This document shows, in pieces, positions 7,639 through 15,822 of a stretch of DNA of 64,000 nt (within the stretch, counting starts at the first letter, position 1; each line of letters begins with the position of its first letter). The notes beneath the pieces were generated by a model, which was not told the DNA's origin, made no database searches, and saw only the letters and a list, made by a program, of their open reading frames with translations. A program made the translations under genes and the position numbers. Origin of the DNA: Roseibium alexandrii DFL-11 (GTDB lineage: Bacteria; Pseudomonadota; Alphaproteobacteria; Rhizobiales; Stappiaceae); contig NZ_CM011002.1 of assembly GCF_000158095.2 (NCBI RefSeq), positions 372,001 to 436,000 of the forward strand, given 5' to 3'.

Positions 7639-8877
7639 TTAGCCGATCCCCCGGCGTACACGCTGCGCGCTTGTCGTTCCGCTGCTGATGCGGTGAGATC
7701 GGGCATCTCTGGATGGCCGGCTTGCGTCCTCGAATTGTCCAACGTGCCGTGGAGTTTTTTCTCCGGTGCCGTCGAATTCTGCCGTGTTCGCGGAAGTGCC
7801 AAAAAGTGTCCAAGAACTGGTCAGCACATTTGCAGCACCTGTGCTGAGATTACGATGCAGGAACAAGAGCTTCCGGATTTCTTCAACGGCCAAGTGCTCA
7901 CCGAGCAAACGGACAAGGATCGTTGTCGTCCTAGGTCTGTCGAGGCCCAGGGATTTCAGAGCAATGACAAGAGCCTCGCCCTGGCCTTTTTGCAAAAGCC
8001 TGTCACTGACCGAGCTTGGCAAGCTGAGGCCTTGACCGAGGCTATCTGTAAAGCGGTTTCGTTTTTGAAGCAGCGCTGCCTTCAAGAGTGCGCCATGAAG
8101 TCGGAGGCGGGCCGTGTCTAGGGCCGGAATGCTTGGATGGGCTGGCGCCTGTGCGGACCTGATCACGCTCATGGTTTCAGCTGCAGCAATCGCCTTTGCC
8201 CGCAACGAGGCAGGCAATACAAGAAACTGACTGATTAGATTTTCCGTGTTCAAGGCCTGATGTTTGGAGAGCTCTTCACCGAGCTCGGCAATGAGGTCGG
8301 TCCGCTTGCTCAAACGCTCATTCAAGTGTTGGTCAAGTATCAGGTCTTCCCGGTCGATCAGCAGCTTGATGGTCTGAGCATCGGCCGTCTCGCACAGTGC
8401 GGCCAGAATCGGGCGCTGCAAGTAAGGCCGTCCGGCGAGTGCCTTGCGGGCAGCTTCGGAGCCTACCCTAACGATCTCCACAAGCAGATCCACAGAAACG
8501 TTGGTGCTGTGCCGCAAGATGGGGAAGGCGGTGAGATCGTCTTTGTCTTTGGCGAGAAGGTCGATGAGCGCGTCCGGTGCTTCCGGATAAGCTACCAGCA
8601 TGTTCGCGATCTGGCGCCGGTCACGAACGGATGTTGCAGGCAACAGGTTTCTCGCCAGCTCCAGAAAAACACGTTTTTCTTCAGTGCTATGTCCCGTTCT
8701 GCCAGTGAAGAGTTCGACTGCGGAGTGCAAGATCCCGCTGTCAGATGGCTGAGAGGAGGGTTTTCTGATCGTTGAATTGATGGTCTGCACAGCTGGTTCG
8801 AACCGTTTTCTTGTGGGCTGACCCACCTGACTAAAAACACTAATTAACGGCGGATAAGTCCACGACCGTTCCTTCAA
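7639..8877 (-). CDS. DUF2336 domain-containing protein
   Basis: A soluble helical protein of up to 412 residues of a family widespread in Rhizobiales and possibly linked to two-component regulation. HEAT-like helices run from about residue 70 to 350: RDRRQIANMLVAYPEAPDAL, HSTNVSVDLLVEIV, GRPYLQRPILAALC, LNERLSKRTDLIAELGEEL. It lies convergent to the DUF1491 gene with 16 bases between stops. The start is uncertain: the longest frame begins at a TTG (8877) with no clear ribosome site, and GTG codons at 8826 and 8790 are alternatives. Confidence 0.8.
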   Translation of the reverse strand: MKERSWTYPPLISVFSQVGQPTRKRFEPAVQTINSTIRKPSSQPSDSGILHSAVELFTGRTGHSTEEKRVFLELARNLLPATSVRDRRQIANMLVAYPEAPDALIDLLAKDKDDLTAFPILRHSTNVSVDLLVEIVRVGSEAARKALAGRPYLQRPILAALCETADAQTIKLLIDREDLILDQHLNERLSKRTDLIAELGEELSKHQALNTENLISQFLVLPASLRAKAIAAAETMSVIRSAQAPAHPSIPALDTARLRLHGALLKAALLQKRNRFTDSLGQGLSLPSSVSDRLLQKGQGEALVIALKSLGLDRPRTTTILVRLLGEHLAVEEIRKLLFLHRNLSTGAANVLTSSWTLFGTSANTAEFDGTGEKTPRHVGQFEDASRPSRDARSHRISSGTTSAQRVRRGIG

Positions 8878-9009
8878 ATTGGACCAAAACCGTTAGCATC
8901 TTGTTAACCTGAACACCGTCTTAATTGAGTTGCAGGTAGTATTGCGTCGCCCGTTGACCGTTTCCGCTGCCCATCGCTCCAGCGGGAACCAAAACCGAAG
9001 GAGGAAACG

Positions 9010-9219
9010 ATGGGAACTTTGTTAGATTTCGCTTCCGCACCTCGCCCGGCAGCGCGCGTTGACCCCCGTTCAACACCGCCACGTTCGACAAACCCGGAAG
9101 AGTTTGGGAAAGTTATCCTCTTCCCAGGTATCCGTTACGAGCACCACGACCTTGATCTTGCCGCACGAATCGCGACCATCGGGAAAGCCGCTGGACCTGC
9201 TGGGTCCGACAAGGACTGA
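9010..9219 (+). CDS. Small conserved hypothetical protein (69 aa)
   Basis: A 69-residue soluble protein with a very strong ribosome site (AAGGAGGAAACG) directly before ATG 9010. The N-terminus MGTLLDFAS, a Pro/Arg/Ser-rich middle and a core GKVILFPGIRYEHHD look conserved rather than random. It lies between the DUF2336 gene (divergent) and a lipoprotein gene and may share a promoter with the latter. No function is recognised. Confidence 0.7.
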   Translation: MGTLLDFASAPRPAARVDPRSTPPRSTNPEEFGKVILFPGIRYEHHDLDLAARIATIGKAAGPAGSDKD

Positions 9220-9281
9220 CGGTTCGAGCCCCTCCAGCTGCAGGCAACAAGCATCACGCATGCGGTTTGGAGAAACGCCCC

Positions 9282-10151
9282 ATGGGCACGAGGAACGCGG
9301 TTGGGAAAAGACATGTGCATGCACAAGGGTGCTGCCGCGTCTCTGTTCCCGCACTGGCGAGGTCAGGCGTAACAGTTTCCATACTGGCGTTGCTTCTGGC
9401 CGGCTGTGTTCGGCCAACAGGTGATTTCGACCGTGCAAGGCCGTCGGTCATTCACGACAGTGTCATGCCGGCGATCGGCGAAGGCGCAGCGCGTATGCGC
9501 GAAGACCCTGTCTCCAAATTCAACTACACAAATGATGAGAAGCTGCTGCGGGACCGTGGCTGGACCCTGATCCGTCCGCCTTGGACGAAAGACTGGATCG
9601 GCGGCACTATGGCAGAACTCGCCCGAACCCGTGTCATCCCCGAGACGGAAGGGCGCATCCCGCCTGATCTTTATTATCACTATCTCCGGTCAGACAGGTT
9701 CCGGTCTTCAGATGCCAGGTTTGACAAGATCGCGTCTGATGCCACCGGTGATGCGGATCTGGTGATGCCGTTTTGTGAGGTCGCTCTGAGAGTGCGGGAG
9801 GCGGATGATGAGCGCTTGCGTGTCCTTAAGAATAAGCCGCTCACAACGGAAGAGATGTATGAAGGTGCAAAGGCCCGGGTTTGGGAAAACAGGGTCATGA
9901 TCAAGTGGGTGGGCCAGGCCCTGCGTTACCGTATCACGGCCTACAAAAACGCTCTGGACGCTCTTGAAATTGAAACGCCGAGCCGGGATCGCCAGTGGAA
10001 GGTGAATACCGCAATCCGGGAGCTTCAAGGACAGGTGCTTCTGGCTGAGTCCGAGTGCCAGACCGAAAATCGGTACGGCACTGAAGAACCGGTTCGCCGG
10101 TCACGGATTTACAAGGGTTGGGGCAATGAACGCCCGCCGCCGCAAAAGTAG
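9282..10151 (+). CDS. Hypothetical lipoprotein
   Basis: A 289-residue protein with a lipoprotein signal: hydrophobic stretch 28-41 and lipobox LLAGC with Cys42. The mature part is alpha-helical with conserved-looking segments RDRGWTLIRPPWTKDW, PPDLYYHYLRSDRFRSSDARFDKI and a coiled region 200-260. ATG 9282 is preferred to an in-frame TTG at 9267, although the segment before the lipobox is long. It is probably an outer-membrane lipoprotein of Rhizobiales with unknown role. Confidence 0.75.
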   Translation: MGTRNAVGKRHVHAQGCCRVSVPALARSGVTVSILALLLAGCVRPTGDFDRARPSVIHDSVMPAIGEGAARMREDPVSKFNYTNDEKLLRDRGWTLIRPPWTKDWIGGTMAELARTRVIPETEGRIPPDLYYHYLRSDRFRSSDARFDKIASDATGDADLVMPFCEVALRVREADDERLRVLKNKPLTTEEMYEGAKARVWENRVMIKWVGQALRYRITAYKNALDALEIETPSRDRQWKVNTAIRELQGQVLLAESECQTENRYGTEEPVRRSRIYKGWGNERPPPQK

Positions 10152-10223
10152 CCCGGCTTGGCGTTTGTTTTGTATGCAGTTTGCCGCCGAGTATGCCCGG
10201 GGCTACTGACCGTTCCAACTTGA

Positions 10224-10784
10224 TCAGCCGAGAACGTCGCAGCTTGCGATGCTCATGGCGTTCTCGATGGCCTCTGCGCTCGTTGGATGTGAAACATAGG
10301 CTCGCAGAAGGGCAATGCCGCTGATCGTTTCCGTTTCAATGACAATCAGGTTTTCCAGGTTGGCTGGCGGGTTCTGGCGCAGGATGGACAGCTGTTCCGA
10401 TGTGATCAGCAGCATGGACAGTCTGTCAGCGCCAGCCGTACGGTTGTTGAGGCTGTAGACCGTCTCGCCTGCCTGATTGAACACCCCGATAGACCAGAAG
10501 GATGCCGGAATTCCCGCATCGAAAAAGACCGGGCCGGCCGATAGCTGGAACCGGCAAATCGCATGTTTCATGGCCGGATCGAGACCGGGCAAGGCTTCTT
10601 CCCCGGGTCTAACATCCGGCAACAGGTTGAACTGCCTGTCAGGGCCGTAGGTGAGAGCATCATCGTAAGCGCTGTGCTGCACATTCTGCGGGATGGTGAG
10701 CACCACCAGGATGTGAATGATCGCTGCGAGGCAAAGCACGGCGAGTGCGCCGGCGGTCAGGGTAAAGCGGGGCGACAGGGTCAT
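10224..10784 (-). CDS. DUF1254-like membrane-anchored protein
   Basis: A 186-residue protein with one N-terminal transmembrane helix (residues 9-30) and a periplasmic domain with FDAGIPASFWSIGVFNQAGETVYSLNN, as in the DUF1254 half of DUF1254/DUF1214 proteins. It overlaps the DUF1214-like gene by four bases and is the third gene of a coupled set beginning with PBP1A. A role tied to the cell wall is suggested by context only. Confidence 0.75.
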   Translation of the reverse strand: MTLSPRFTLTAGALAVLCLAAIIHILVVLTIPQNVQHSAYDDALTYGPDRQFNLLPDVRPGEEALPGLDPAMKHAICRFQLSAGPVFFDAGIPASFWSIGVFNQAGETVYSLNNRTAGADRLSMLLITSEQLSILRQNPPANLENLIVIETETISGIALLRAYVSHPTSAEAIENAMSIASCDVLG

Positions 10785-11467
10785 GGGCAGCTGATCCTGT
10801 CGATGTCCGGAACGCTCACACCGTCGAGCGCTGCCCCGGTGGTAACTGGGGCATCATAGAGCCGCAGGACAAAACGAAGCCCGCTGCCCGGCGCTGGGTT
10901 GGTGGGCAGGGGGAGCCAGTTGCCCGATTTGATCTGTGCACTTGCAGTGATATCAAACGAGCCATCGCCGCGCCGCAGAAGGTTCTGGCTGTCCAGATGA
11001 TTGCGTCCCGGCATCGTTTGCTGAAGCCGGCCATGTCCATCAACAGCCGTCAGGGTCCACAGCCGTGCGGTCGGCGTGCGTCCGGTGATGCGGTAGCTGC
11101 AGGCCGGGTCGAGCGCTTGTCCGCTGCTGTCTGTTCGGGCTGTCAGTGACAAGCCTTCACCAGAAGCCAGTGGGATGTAGCCGCCCCGGGTGTAAATAGC
11201 CACAGAATAGGGGTCGGCGTCCGGAGTGCCAGCTGTGGGATATGCTTTCCACGCACCGACCGAAATTGAATCAAGCGGTTCTTCGCGTTCGATCAGAACG
11301 TAAGCCGAACTGACCCCGATCAACGCACTGAGAATGATAATTGAGGTGAGGAAGACCAGGGTTCTGAGCGGGTGTGGCCGCTCTGGCCGAATGGCGCGCG
11401 GAAGGAGTTCCTTGTGCCAACCGCTTTCAACATGGCCTGTAGCGTGTCGCATACTCTGTTGCTTCAT
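10781..11467 (-). CDS. DUF1214 domain-containing membrane-anchored protein
   Basis: A 228-residue protein with one transmembrane helix (about residues 36-58) and a periplasmic DUF1214 domain. The domain has SVGAWKAYPTAGTPDADPYS near residue 75, then CSYRITGRTP, TLTAVDGHGRL and LRFVLRLYDAP near the end. It overlaps both neighbours by four bases, so PBP1A, this protein and the DUF1254-like protein are probably made together. In other bacteria the two domains occur as one longer protein; here they are split and anchored. Confidence 0.85.
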   Translation of the reverse strand: MKQQSMRHATGHVESGWHKELLPRAIRPERPHPLRTLVFLTSIIILSALIGVSSAYVLIEREEPLDSISVGAWKAYPTAGTPDADPYSVAIYTRGGYIPLASGEGLSLTARTDSSGQALDPACSYRITGRTPTARLWTLTAVDGHGRLQQTMPGRNHLDSQNLLRRGDGSFDITASAQIKSGNWLPLPTNPAPGSGLRFVLRLYDAPVTTGAALDGVSVPDIDRISCP

Positions 11468-13692
11468 TGCGCGGCCGCATATTCGGTATCGCCATCGTCG
11501 GGCATTGCCGCCTGGTCGCGGGACTGAGTGAGATCACGCAAATCCGACCCGATATCAAGCAGAAGCTGCTGTGTCCTCCGGCTGAGGACCCTTGGCTGGA
11601 CAGCCACTGCGTCGGCTGCGGCAACCAGCGGACGCGCCGGCCGGGCAAGGCGTGGCAGCGTGTCGGCTTCAACGCCGGGCATAGCCACAAGCTCAATCCC
11701 GTTGTGCGCATATGCCATGAACCGTTGCCATGCCATGGCAGGGAGACTGCCCCCGGTTACGCGCCGGGTGGACGTGAAATCGTCGTTCCCAAACCAGACA
11801 GCACCGGTGAAATTGCCCGTGTAGCCGACGAACCAGGCGTCGCGATAAGCGTTTGTGGTACCGGTTTTTCCGGCCGCGACGACACCGTCAATCCGGGCCC
11901 GGCGGCCAGTTCCAGCCTCGACCACATTGACGAGGATGTCGTTCATCTCGTGGACTTTTTCTTCCGGGAATATTCTCTGGGGCTCCGGCTCATCAACCTC
12001 TCGCTGATAGAGGACTTCGCCGTCGCTGTTGGTAACTTCGAGGATCGCGTAGCCCTTGGCCTTGTATCCGCCGTTGGCGAAGACCGAATAGGACGAGGCC
12101 ATGTCGATGACCGTGACCTCTGAGGAGCCGATCGGCAGGGAAACAGAGTTTTCCAGTTCGTGCGTCAGGCCCATAGCATAGGCGGTTTCGATGATCTTTT
12201 CGCGGCCAAAATTCTGCGCGAGCCTGATCGGAATGGTGTTGATGGATTTCGTCAGTGCCAGCTTCAAGGTAACGGCACCCCGGTAGCTGCGGGTGTAGTT
12301 GCGCGGGCACCAGTTGCCGAGACAAAACGGCCGGTCAGGAACAATGGAGCTCGATGAAAAGCCGTTCATGAATGCGGTCATGTAGACGAACGGTTTGAAG
12401 GAGGAGCCCGGTTGGCGCAGGGCATTGACGGCCCTGTTGAATTGGCTCTCGCCGTAAGACCGTCCGCCAACCATCGCAACCACGGCGCCATCCGGAACCA
12501 TTGCCACCAATGCAGCTGAGTTGGCGTCGCGCAGCTTGGCATTTTCCCTGAGGACTGACTCGACCGCCTGGTCAGCCTGACGTTGTAGAGCAGGGTCCAA
12601 TGTGGTTCGGACCGTGACGATCCGGTCGCGGGCCATGGCCGGTTTCCGCCGGGCCAGTTTCTTGACCTCATCCAGCGCCCAGTCGAGGAAGTATTCAGGC
12701 AACTGCTCTTGAGAGCGGTCGACAGCAAGAGCCGGATTGCGCCTCGCGCCGATCACCTGGCCTTCGGTCAGAAGGTCGGCCTGCACCATGTTGGTCAGGA
12801 CTTCGTTTGCCCGGGCACGCGCAGCTGGCAAATTGATGTGCGGCGCGTATTTGGTCGGGGCCTTGTAGAGCCCGGCAAGCATGGCACTTTCGGCCAGGGT
12901 CAGCTCGCGAACGTTCTTGTTGAAATAGAACTCAGCCGCTGCGGTCACCCCGAAAACACCGCCACCCATGTAGGCGCGGTCGAGATAAAGCTTGAGGATT
13001 TCCTGTTTGGACAGGTTCGCCTCAAGCCAGAGCGCGAGATAGGCTTCCTTGATCTTGCGGCTGAGACTGCGCTCGTTGGACAGGAACAGGTTTTTGGCAA
13101 GCTGCTGGGTCAGCGTTGAGCCGCCTTGGACAACCCCGCCAGCGCGGGCGTTCTCCACCATGGCCCGGAACGTGCCGACAAAATCAATGCCGAAATGCAT
13201 GAAGAAGCGGCGGTCTTCTGTGGCAAGGGTCGCCTTAACGAGGGAGTCGGGGATTTCTTCCAGCGGCACGCTGTCGTTCAAAACGATGCCGCGCCGGCCG
13301 ATTTCCTGTCCGAAGCGGTCGAGAAAGGTGACGGCAAAGTCGTCGGTCGTCTTCCAATCCGCATAGCGGGTCGCTTCGATGGCCGGTTGTGCGAAGGCCA
13401 GAACGACAACAAAACCGATTGTTCCGTAGGTCAGGCCATCGGATGTGACCTCGGAGAGCCCACGCCAGATCCCTTTTGCGCGAAATCTGCGCAAGAACCC
13501 GTCATAGGCTTCCCAGCTTCGGCGGATAATCGACCAGGACCGCCAAAGAGCTGTATCGACCATGGAGTCGATCGAAAGCAGAAAGCGCCGGATCCGTTGT
13601 CCGATACCGGGCCGCGGCTGGGCATTGCCTTCTTTTGTGTCTGGATCGGATGCCAAGCTTGCAGAATCTCCGCGCTTCAACAGCTTTTTCAA
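11464..13692 (-). CDS. pbpC-like / mrcA family: Penicillin-binding protein 1A (bifunctional transglycosylase/transpeptidase)
   Basis: A class A PBP that polymerises and cross-links peptidoglycan at the inner membrane. The 742-residue protein has a cytoplasmic N-terminus (about 95 residues) and one transmembrane helix (about 93-108). The glycosyltransferase-51 domain has EDRRFFMHFGID and QGGSTLTQQLAKN. The transpeptidase domain has PGSSFKPF (SxxK), SIN and KTGTT. The length fits PBP1A, and the spacing of motifs is complete. The gene leads a set overlapping with DUF1214 and DUF1254 genes. The start is the first ATG (13692). Confidence 0.95.
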   Translation of the reverse strand: MKKLLKRGDSASLASDPDTKEGNAQPRPGIGQRIRRFLLSIDSMVDTALWRSWSIIRRSWEAYDGFLRRFRAKGIWRGLSEVTSDGLTYGTIGFVVVLAFAQPAIEATRYADWKTTDDFAVTFLDRFGQEIGRRGIVLNDSVPLEEIPDSLVKATLATEDRRFFMHFGIDFVGTFRAMVENARAGGVVQGGSTLTQQLAKNLFLSNERSLSRKIKEAYLALWLEANLSKQEILKLYLDRAYMGGGVFGVTAAAEFYFNKNVRELTLAESAMLAGLYKAPTKYAPHINLPAARARANEVLTNMVQADLLTEGQVIGARRNPALAVDRSQEQLPEYFLDWALDEVKKLARRKPAMARDRIVTVRTTLDPALQRQADQAVESVLRENAKLRDANSAALVAMVPDGAVVAMVGGRSYGESQFNRAVNALRQPGSSFKPFVYMTAFMNGFSSSSIVPDRPFCLGNWCPRNYTRSYRGAVTLKLALTKSINTIPIRLAQNFGREKIIETAYAMGLTHELENSVSLPIGSSEVTVIDMASSYSVFANGGYKAKGYAILEVTNSDGEVLYQREVDEPEPQRIFPEEKVHEMNDILVNVVEAGTGRRARIDGVVAAGKTGTTNAYRDAWFVGYTGNFTGAVWFGNDDFTSTRRVTGGSLPAMAWQRFMAYAHNGIELVAMPGVEADTLPRLARPARPLVAAADAVAVQPRVLSRRTQQLLLDIGSDLRDLTQSRDQAAMPDDGDTEYAAAQ

Positions 13693-13871
13693 CGTAACCC
13701 GTTTTTACTACAGTGAAAACTGAAGACAACGGCGGAAATGCTTCGGGAATGGGATAAATCTTATTTGATTTGGCATCGCCGGGGCGCTTCTGACCCATCG
13801 TTGTTGCTGGAGGCCCGTATGCGTGATAGGCGCACGGATCAAATCAAGGGCGCGCAGGAGAGAGCAACCCA

Positions 13872-14360
13872 ATGGGGTCTGGCAATTCAGTGGATAAGGA
13901 CGGCGGGCTTCCGTTCTGGAAAACCAAGTCGCTTGAGGAGATGACCGACGCAGAATGGGAATCTCTCTGCGATGGCTGCGCCCGGTGTTGCCTCAACAAA
14001 CTGGAGGACTGGGATACAGGCGATATTGTCTGGACCGATGTTGCCTGCACGCTTCTGGATGGTACGTCCTGCCGCTGCAAGGACTACGAAAACCGGGCCG
14101 CGACCGTTCCGGATTGCATTCAACTCACACCATCTGAAGTAAACACTCTGACATGGCTTCCGCCGACTTGCGGATACCGTCTCGTTCGGGAAGGCGCGGA
14201 TCTCTACTGGTGGCATCCGATGGTGTCCGGCGATCCGGAAACCGTACACTTGGCAGGGGTATCCGTTCAAAACCGCACCGTGTCCGAAGATGGAATGGAG
14301 CTGGAAGAATACGAAAATCACGTCGTGACATGGCCCGGCGAAATGCCGGAGGCTGAGTAA
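13872..14360 (+). CDS. YcgN-family cysteine cluster protein (UPF0260)
   Basis: A 162-residue cytosolic protein with a metal-binding cysteine cluster. The N-terminal [20 protein letters not shown] leads into CDGCARCC, followed by [11 protein letters not shown] and [10 protein letters not shown]. The C-terminal [15 protein letters not shown] and [10 protein letters not shown] match the family. Function is unproven; the clustered cysteines suggest Fe-S or zinc binding. It ends six bases before the convergent tetR gene. Confidence 0.92.
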   Translation: MGSGNSVDKDGGLPFWKTKSLEEMTDAEWESLCDGCARCCLNKLEDWDTGDIVWTDVACTLLDGTSCRCKDYENRAATVPDCIQLTPSEVNTLTWLPPTCGYRLVREGADLYWWHPMVSGDPETVHLAGVSVQNRTVSEDGMELEEYENHVVTWPGEMPEAE

Positions 14361-14366
14361 GACCCT

Positions 14367-15002
14367 TCAAGGCCTGACCAGAAAAGCCTCTACGTGCCGC
14401 TCGAGGCGGGATTGCAACTCCTTTAGGTCCGTCAGCTGATGCGATCGGAAAATAATTGCTCCATGAATCACAAAAGCGATCAAACCGTCGAGCATCTCTT
14501 GTGGTGAACGATCTGATCGGAGCTTTGGACTGATGTCGTCGGACGATTGCCAAAACCCCAAAAACTGCAGCAACTTCTCGTCAAGTGCATCGAGCTGTTC
14601 GATAAATTCGGGAGCGCAGTGGCCCTTGGTTGCGCCGATGTTTTCCAGAAACACGCGCAGCATGGTCTGGCTCTCGGTTATGACCGCAATGAGCGCCATC
14701 ATCCGGTGGACAAGTGCAGCAACCGGATCTGCCAAGTCTTGAGCCGAAAGCTTGTCGTTTTTGTCGGCGGCTTCCCGAAGTTTCTCTAACTCGCCCAACA
14801 GCAGGTAGGAGAGAAGGCCATCCATATCGCCGAAATGAGCGAATATGGTCCCTTTGGCAACACCTGCCTCTCGAGCGATCGCTTCTGCGGTCATCTCTTC
14901 CAAGGACTTCTTTTTTGACAGGTGCGCTGCCGCCTCCAGGATCCGGGCGCGGGTGAGGGCGGTGCGTGCTTGAGGCTTGCGGGATTTGGTTTCTATCGCC
15001 AT
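14367..15002 (-). CDS. TetR family transcriptional regulator
   Basis: A 211-residue repressor with an N-terminal TetR helix-turn-helix at about residues 15-62 (ILEAAAHLSKKKSLEEMT, then REAGVAKGTIFAHFGDMDGL) and a helical ligand-binding domain. It is divergent from the quinone reductase gene. The shared 126-base promoter region holds two 12-bp palindromes that fit TetR operators, so it most likely represses both itself and the reductase. The inducer is unknown; quinones or electrophiles are plausible given the target. Confidence 0.93.
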   Translation of the reverse strand: MAIETKSRKPQARTALTRARILEAAAHLSKKKSLEEMTAEAIAREAGVAKGTIFAHFGDMDGLLSYLLLGELEKLREAADKNDKLSAQDLADPVAALVHRMMALIAVITESQTMLRVFLENIGATKGHCAPEFIEQLDALDEKLLQFLGFWQSSDDISPKLRSDRSPQEMLDGLIAFVIHGAIIFRSHQLTDLKELQSRLERHVEAFLVRP

Positions 15003-15017
15003 GACATCTTCTGAAAA

Positions 15018-15029
15018 TGACCGCGGTCA
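15018..15029. promoter_or_regulatory. Putative TetR operator 1
   Basis: Perfect palindrome TGACCGCGGTCA centred 21 bases upstream of tetR. The flanks (AA before, ATTT after) are the same as in operator 2. Binding here would block tetR transcription or translation initiation (autoregulation). Confidence 0.75.
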
Positions 15030-15068
15030 ATTTATTGCTTGACCTTGTACCATACTTGCGGCAATTAA

Positions 15069-15080
15069 TGACCGTGGTCA
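15069..15080. promoter_or_regulatory. Putative TetR operator 2
   Basis: TGACCGTGGTCA, differing from operator 1 by one base, lies 51 bases from it and 49 bases before the start of the quinone reductase gene. The paired spacing equals about five helical turns, which would place two repressor dimers on the same face. Confidence 0.75.
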
Positions 15081-15128
15081 ATTTTTAAGAGCCGGTGCGT
15101 TTTACCGACCGGTTTTGGAGTTTCAATT

Positions 15129-15710
15129 ATGTCGAAGAAAATACTCGTGCTGGATGGCCATCCGGCAAAGGGCAGTTTTTGCGGTGCGCTTGCACAAACC
15201 TATGCAGATGCGGCCAAGAAGTCCGGGCATGACGTGCGCATGGTGCATCTGGCAGACTTGTCTTTTGACCCGGATCTGGGATCAGCGTCCGAAGCATCTA
15301 CAAAAGAGTGGGAAGAAGACCTTGAGACATTTTGGGACACTCTTGAGTGGTGCGACCATTTCGTCTTGGCTCACCCTCTCTGGTGGGGAGGGATGCCAGC
15401 CAAACTGAAAGGGTTGATTGATCGTATTCTGCTGCCGGGTAAGGCTTATAAATTTGTATCGGGCAAAGCACTCCCGGAGAAATTGATGGCTGGCCGAACG
15501 TCTGAGGTTCTCGTCACTTCAGATACCCCGCATTGGTACTTTAAGTTCATTTATGGTCAGGGCATCAAGAAGCAAACCAAGATGCAAATCCTCGATTTCT
15601 GCGGCTTGAAGATGAAGAACTATTCCTGGTTTGCGCCGATCCAGGGCTCAACAGAACAGGCACGTGCCAAGATGATCCGCAGGGCCGCACAACTCGGAGG
15701 TGCGTTATGA
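15129..15710 (+). CDS. NAD(P)H-dependent flavodoxin-fold oxidoreductase (quinone reductase family)
   Basis: A 193-residue cytosolic flavoprotein of the NQO/MdaB/KefF family that reduces quinones by two electrons. Flavodoxin-like phosphate loop: ILVLDGHPAKGSFCGALA at residues 5-22. FMN/FAD loop: HPLWWGGMPAKLKGLIDR near 82-100. The ATG at 15129 follows a weak GGAG. The divergent TetR repressor and its operators indicate inducible expression, probably as detoxification of quinones or electrophiles. Confidence 0.92.
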   Translation: MSKKILVLDGHPAKGSFCGALAQTYADAAKKSGHDVRMVHLADLSFDPDLGSASEASTKEWEEDLETFWDTLEWCDHFVLAHPLWWGGMPAKLKGLIDRILLPGKAYKFVSGKALPEKLMAGRTSEVLVTSDTPHWYFKFIYGQGIKKQTKMQILDFCGLKMKNYSWFAPIQGSTEQARAKMIRRAAQLGGAL

Positions 15711-15764
15711 TTTGAGGGCCATCCGCTGCCAATGCAGTGGCTGCTAACAGTCTGCTAAACGACA

Positions 15765-15794
15765 AGACCGGTGGCGCTGCCTGCGCACCGGTCT
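15765..15794 (+). terminator. Possible terminator of the quinone reductase gene
   Basis: A hairpin with AGACCGGTG pairing with CACCGGTCT is followed by a CTCTCTCTTT pyrimidine tract rather than a pure T-run. It lies between two convergent genes and could act for either. Confidence 0.4.
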
Positions 15795-15822
15795 CTCTCT
15801 CTTTACCGCTGAAGACTTGAGC

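Noticed and set aside
10147..10207. AGTAGCCC/GGGCTACT inverted repeat over the lipoprotein stop codon
   Set aside because: The arms are 8 bases with a 45-base spacer and no T-tract; this may occur by chance.
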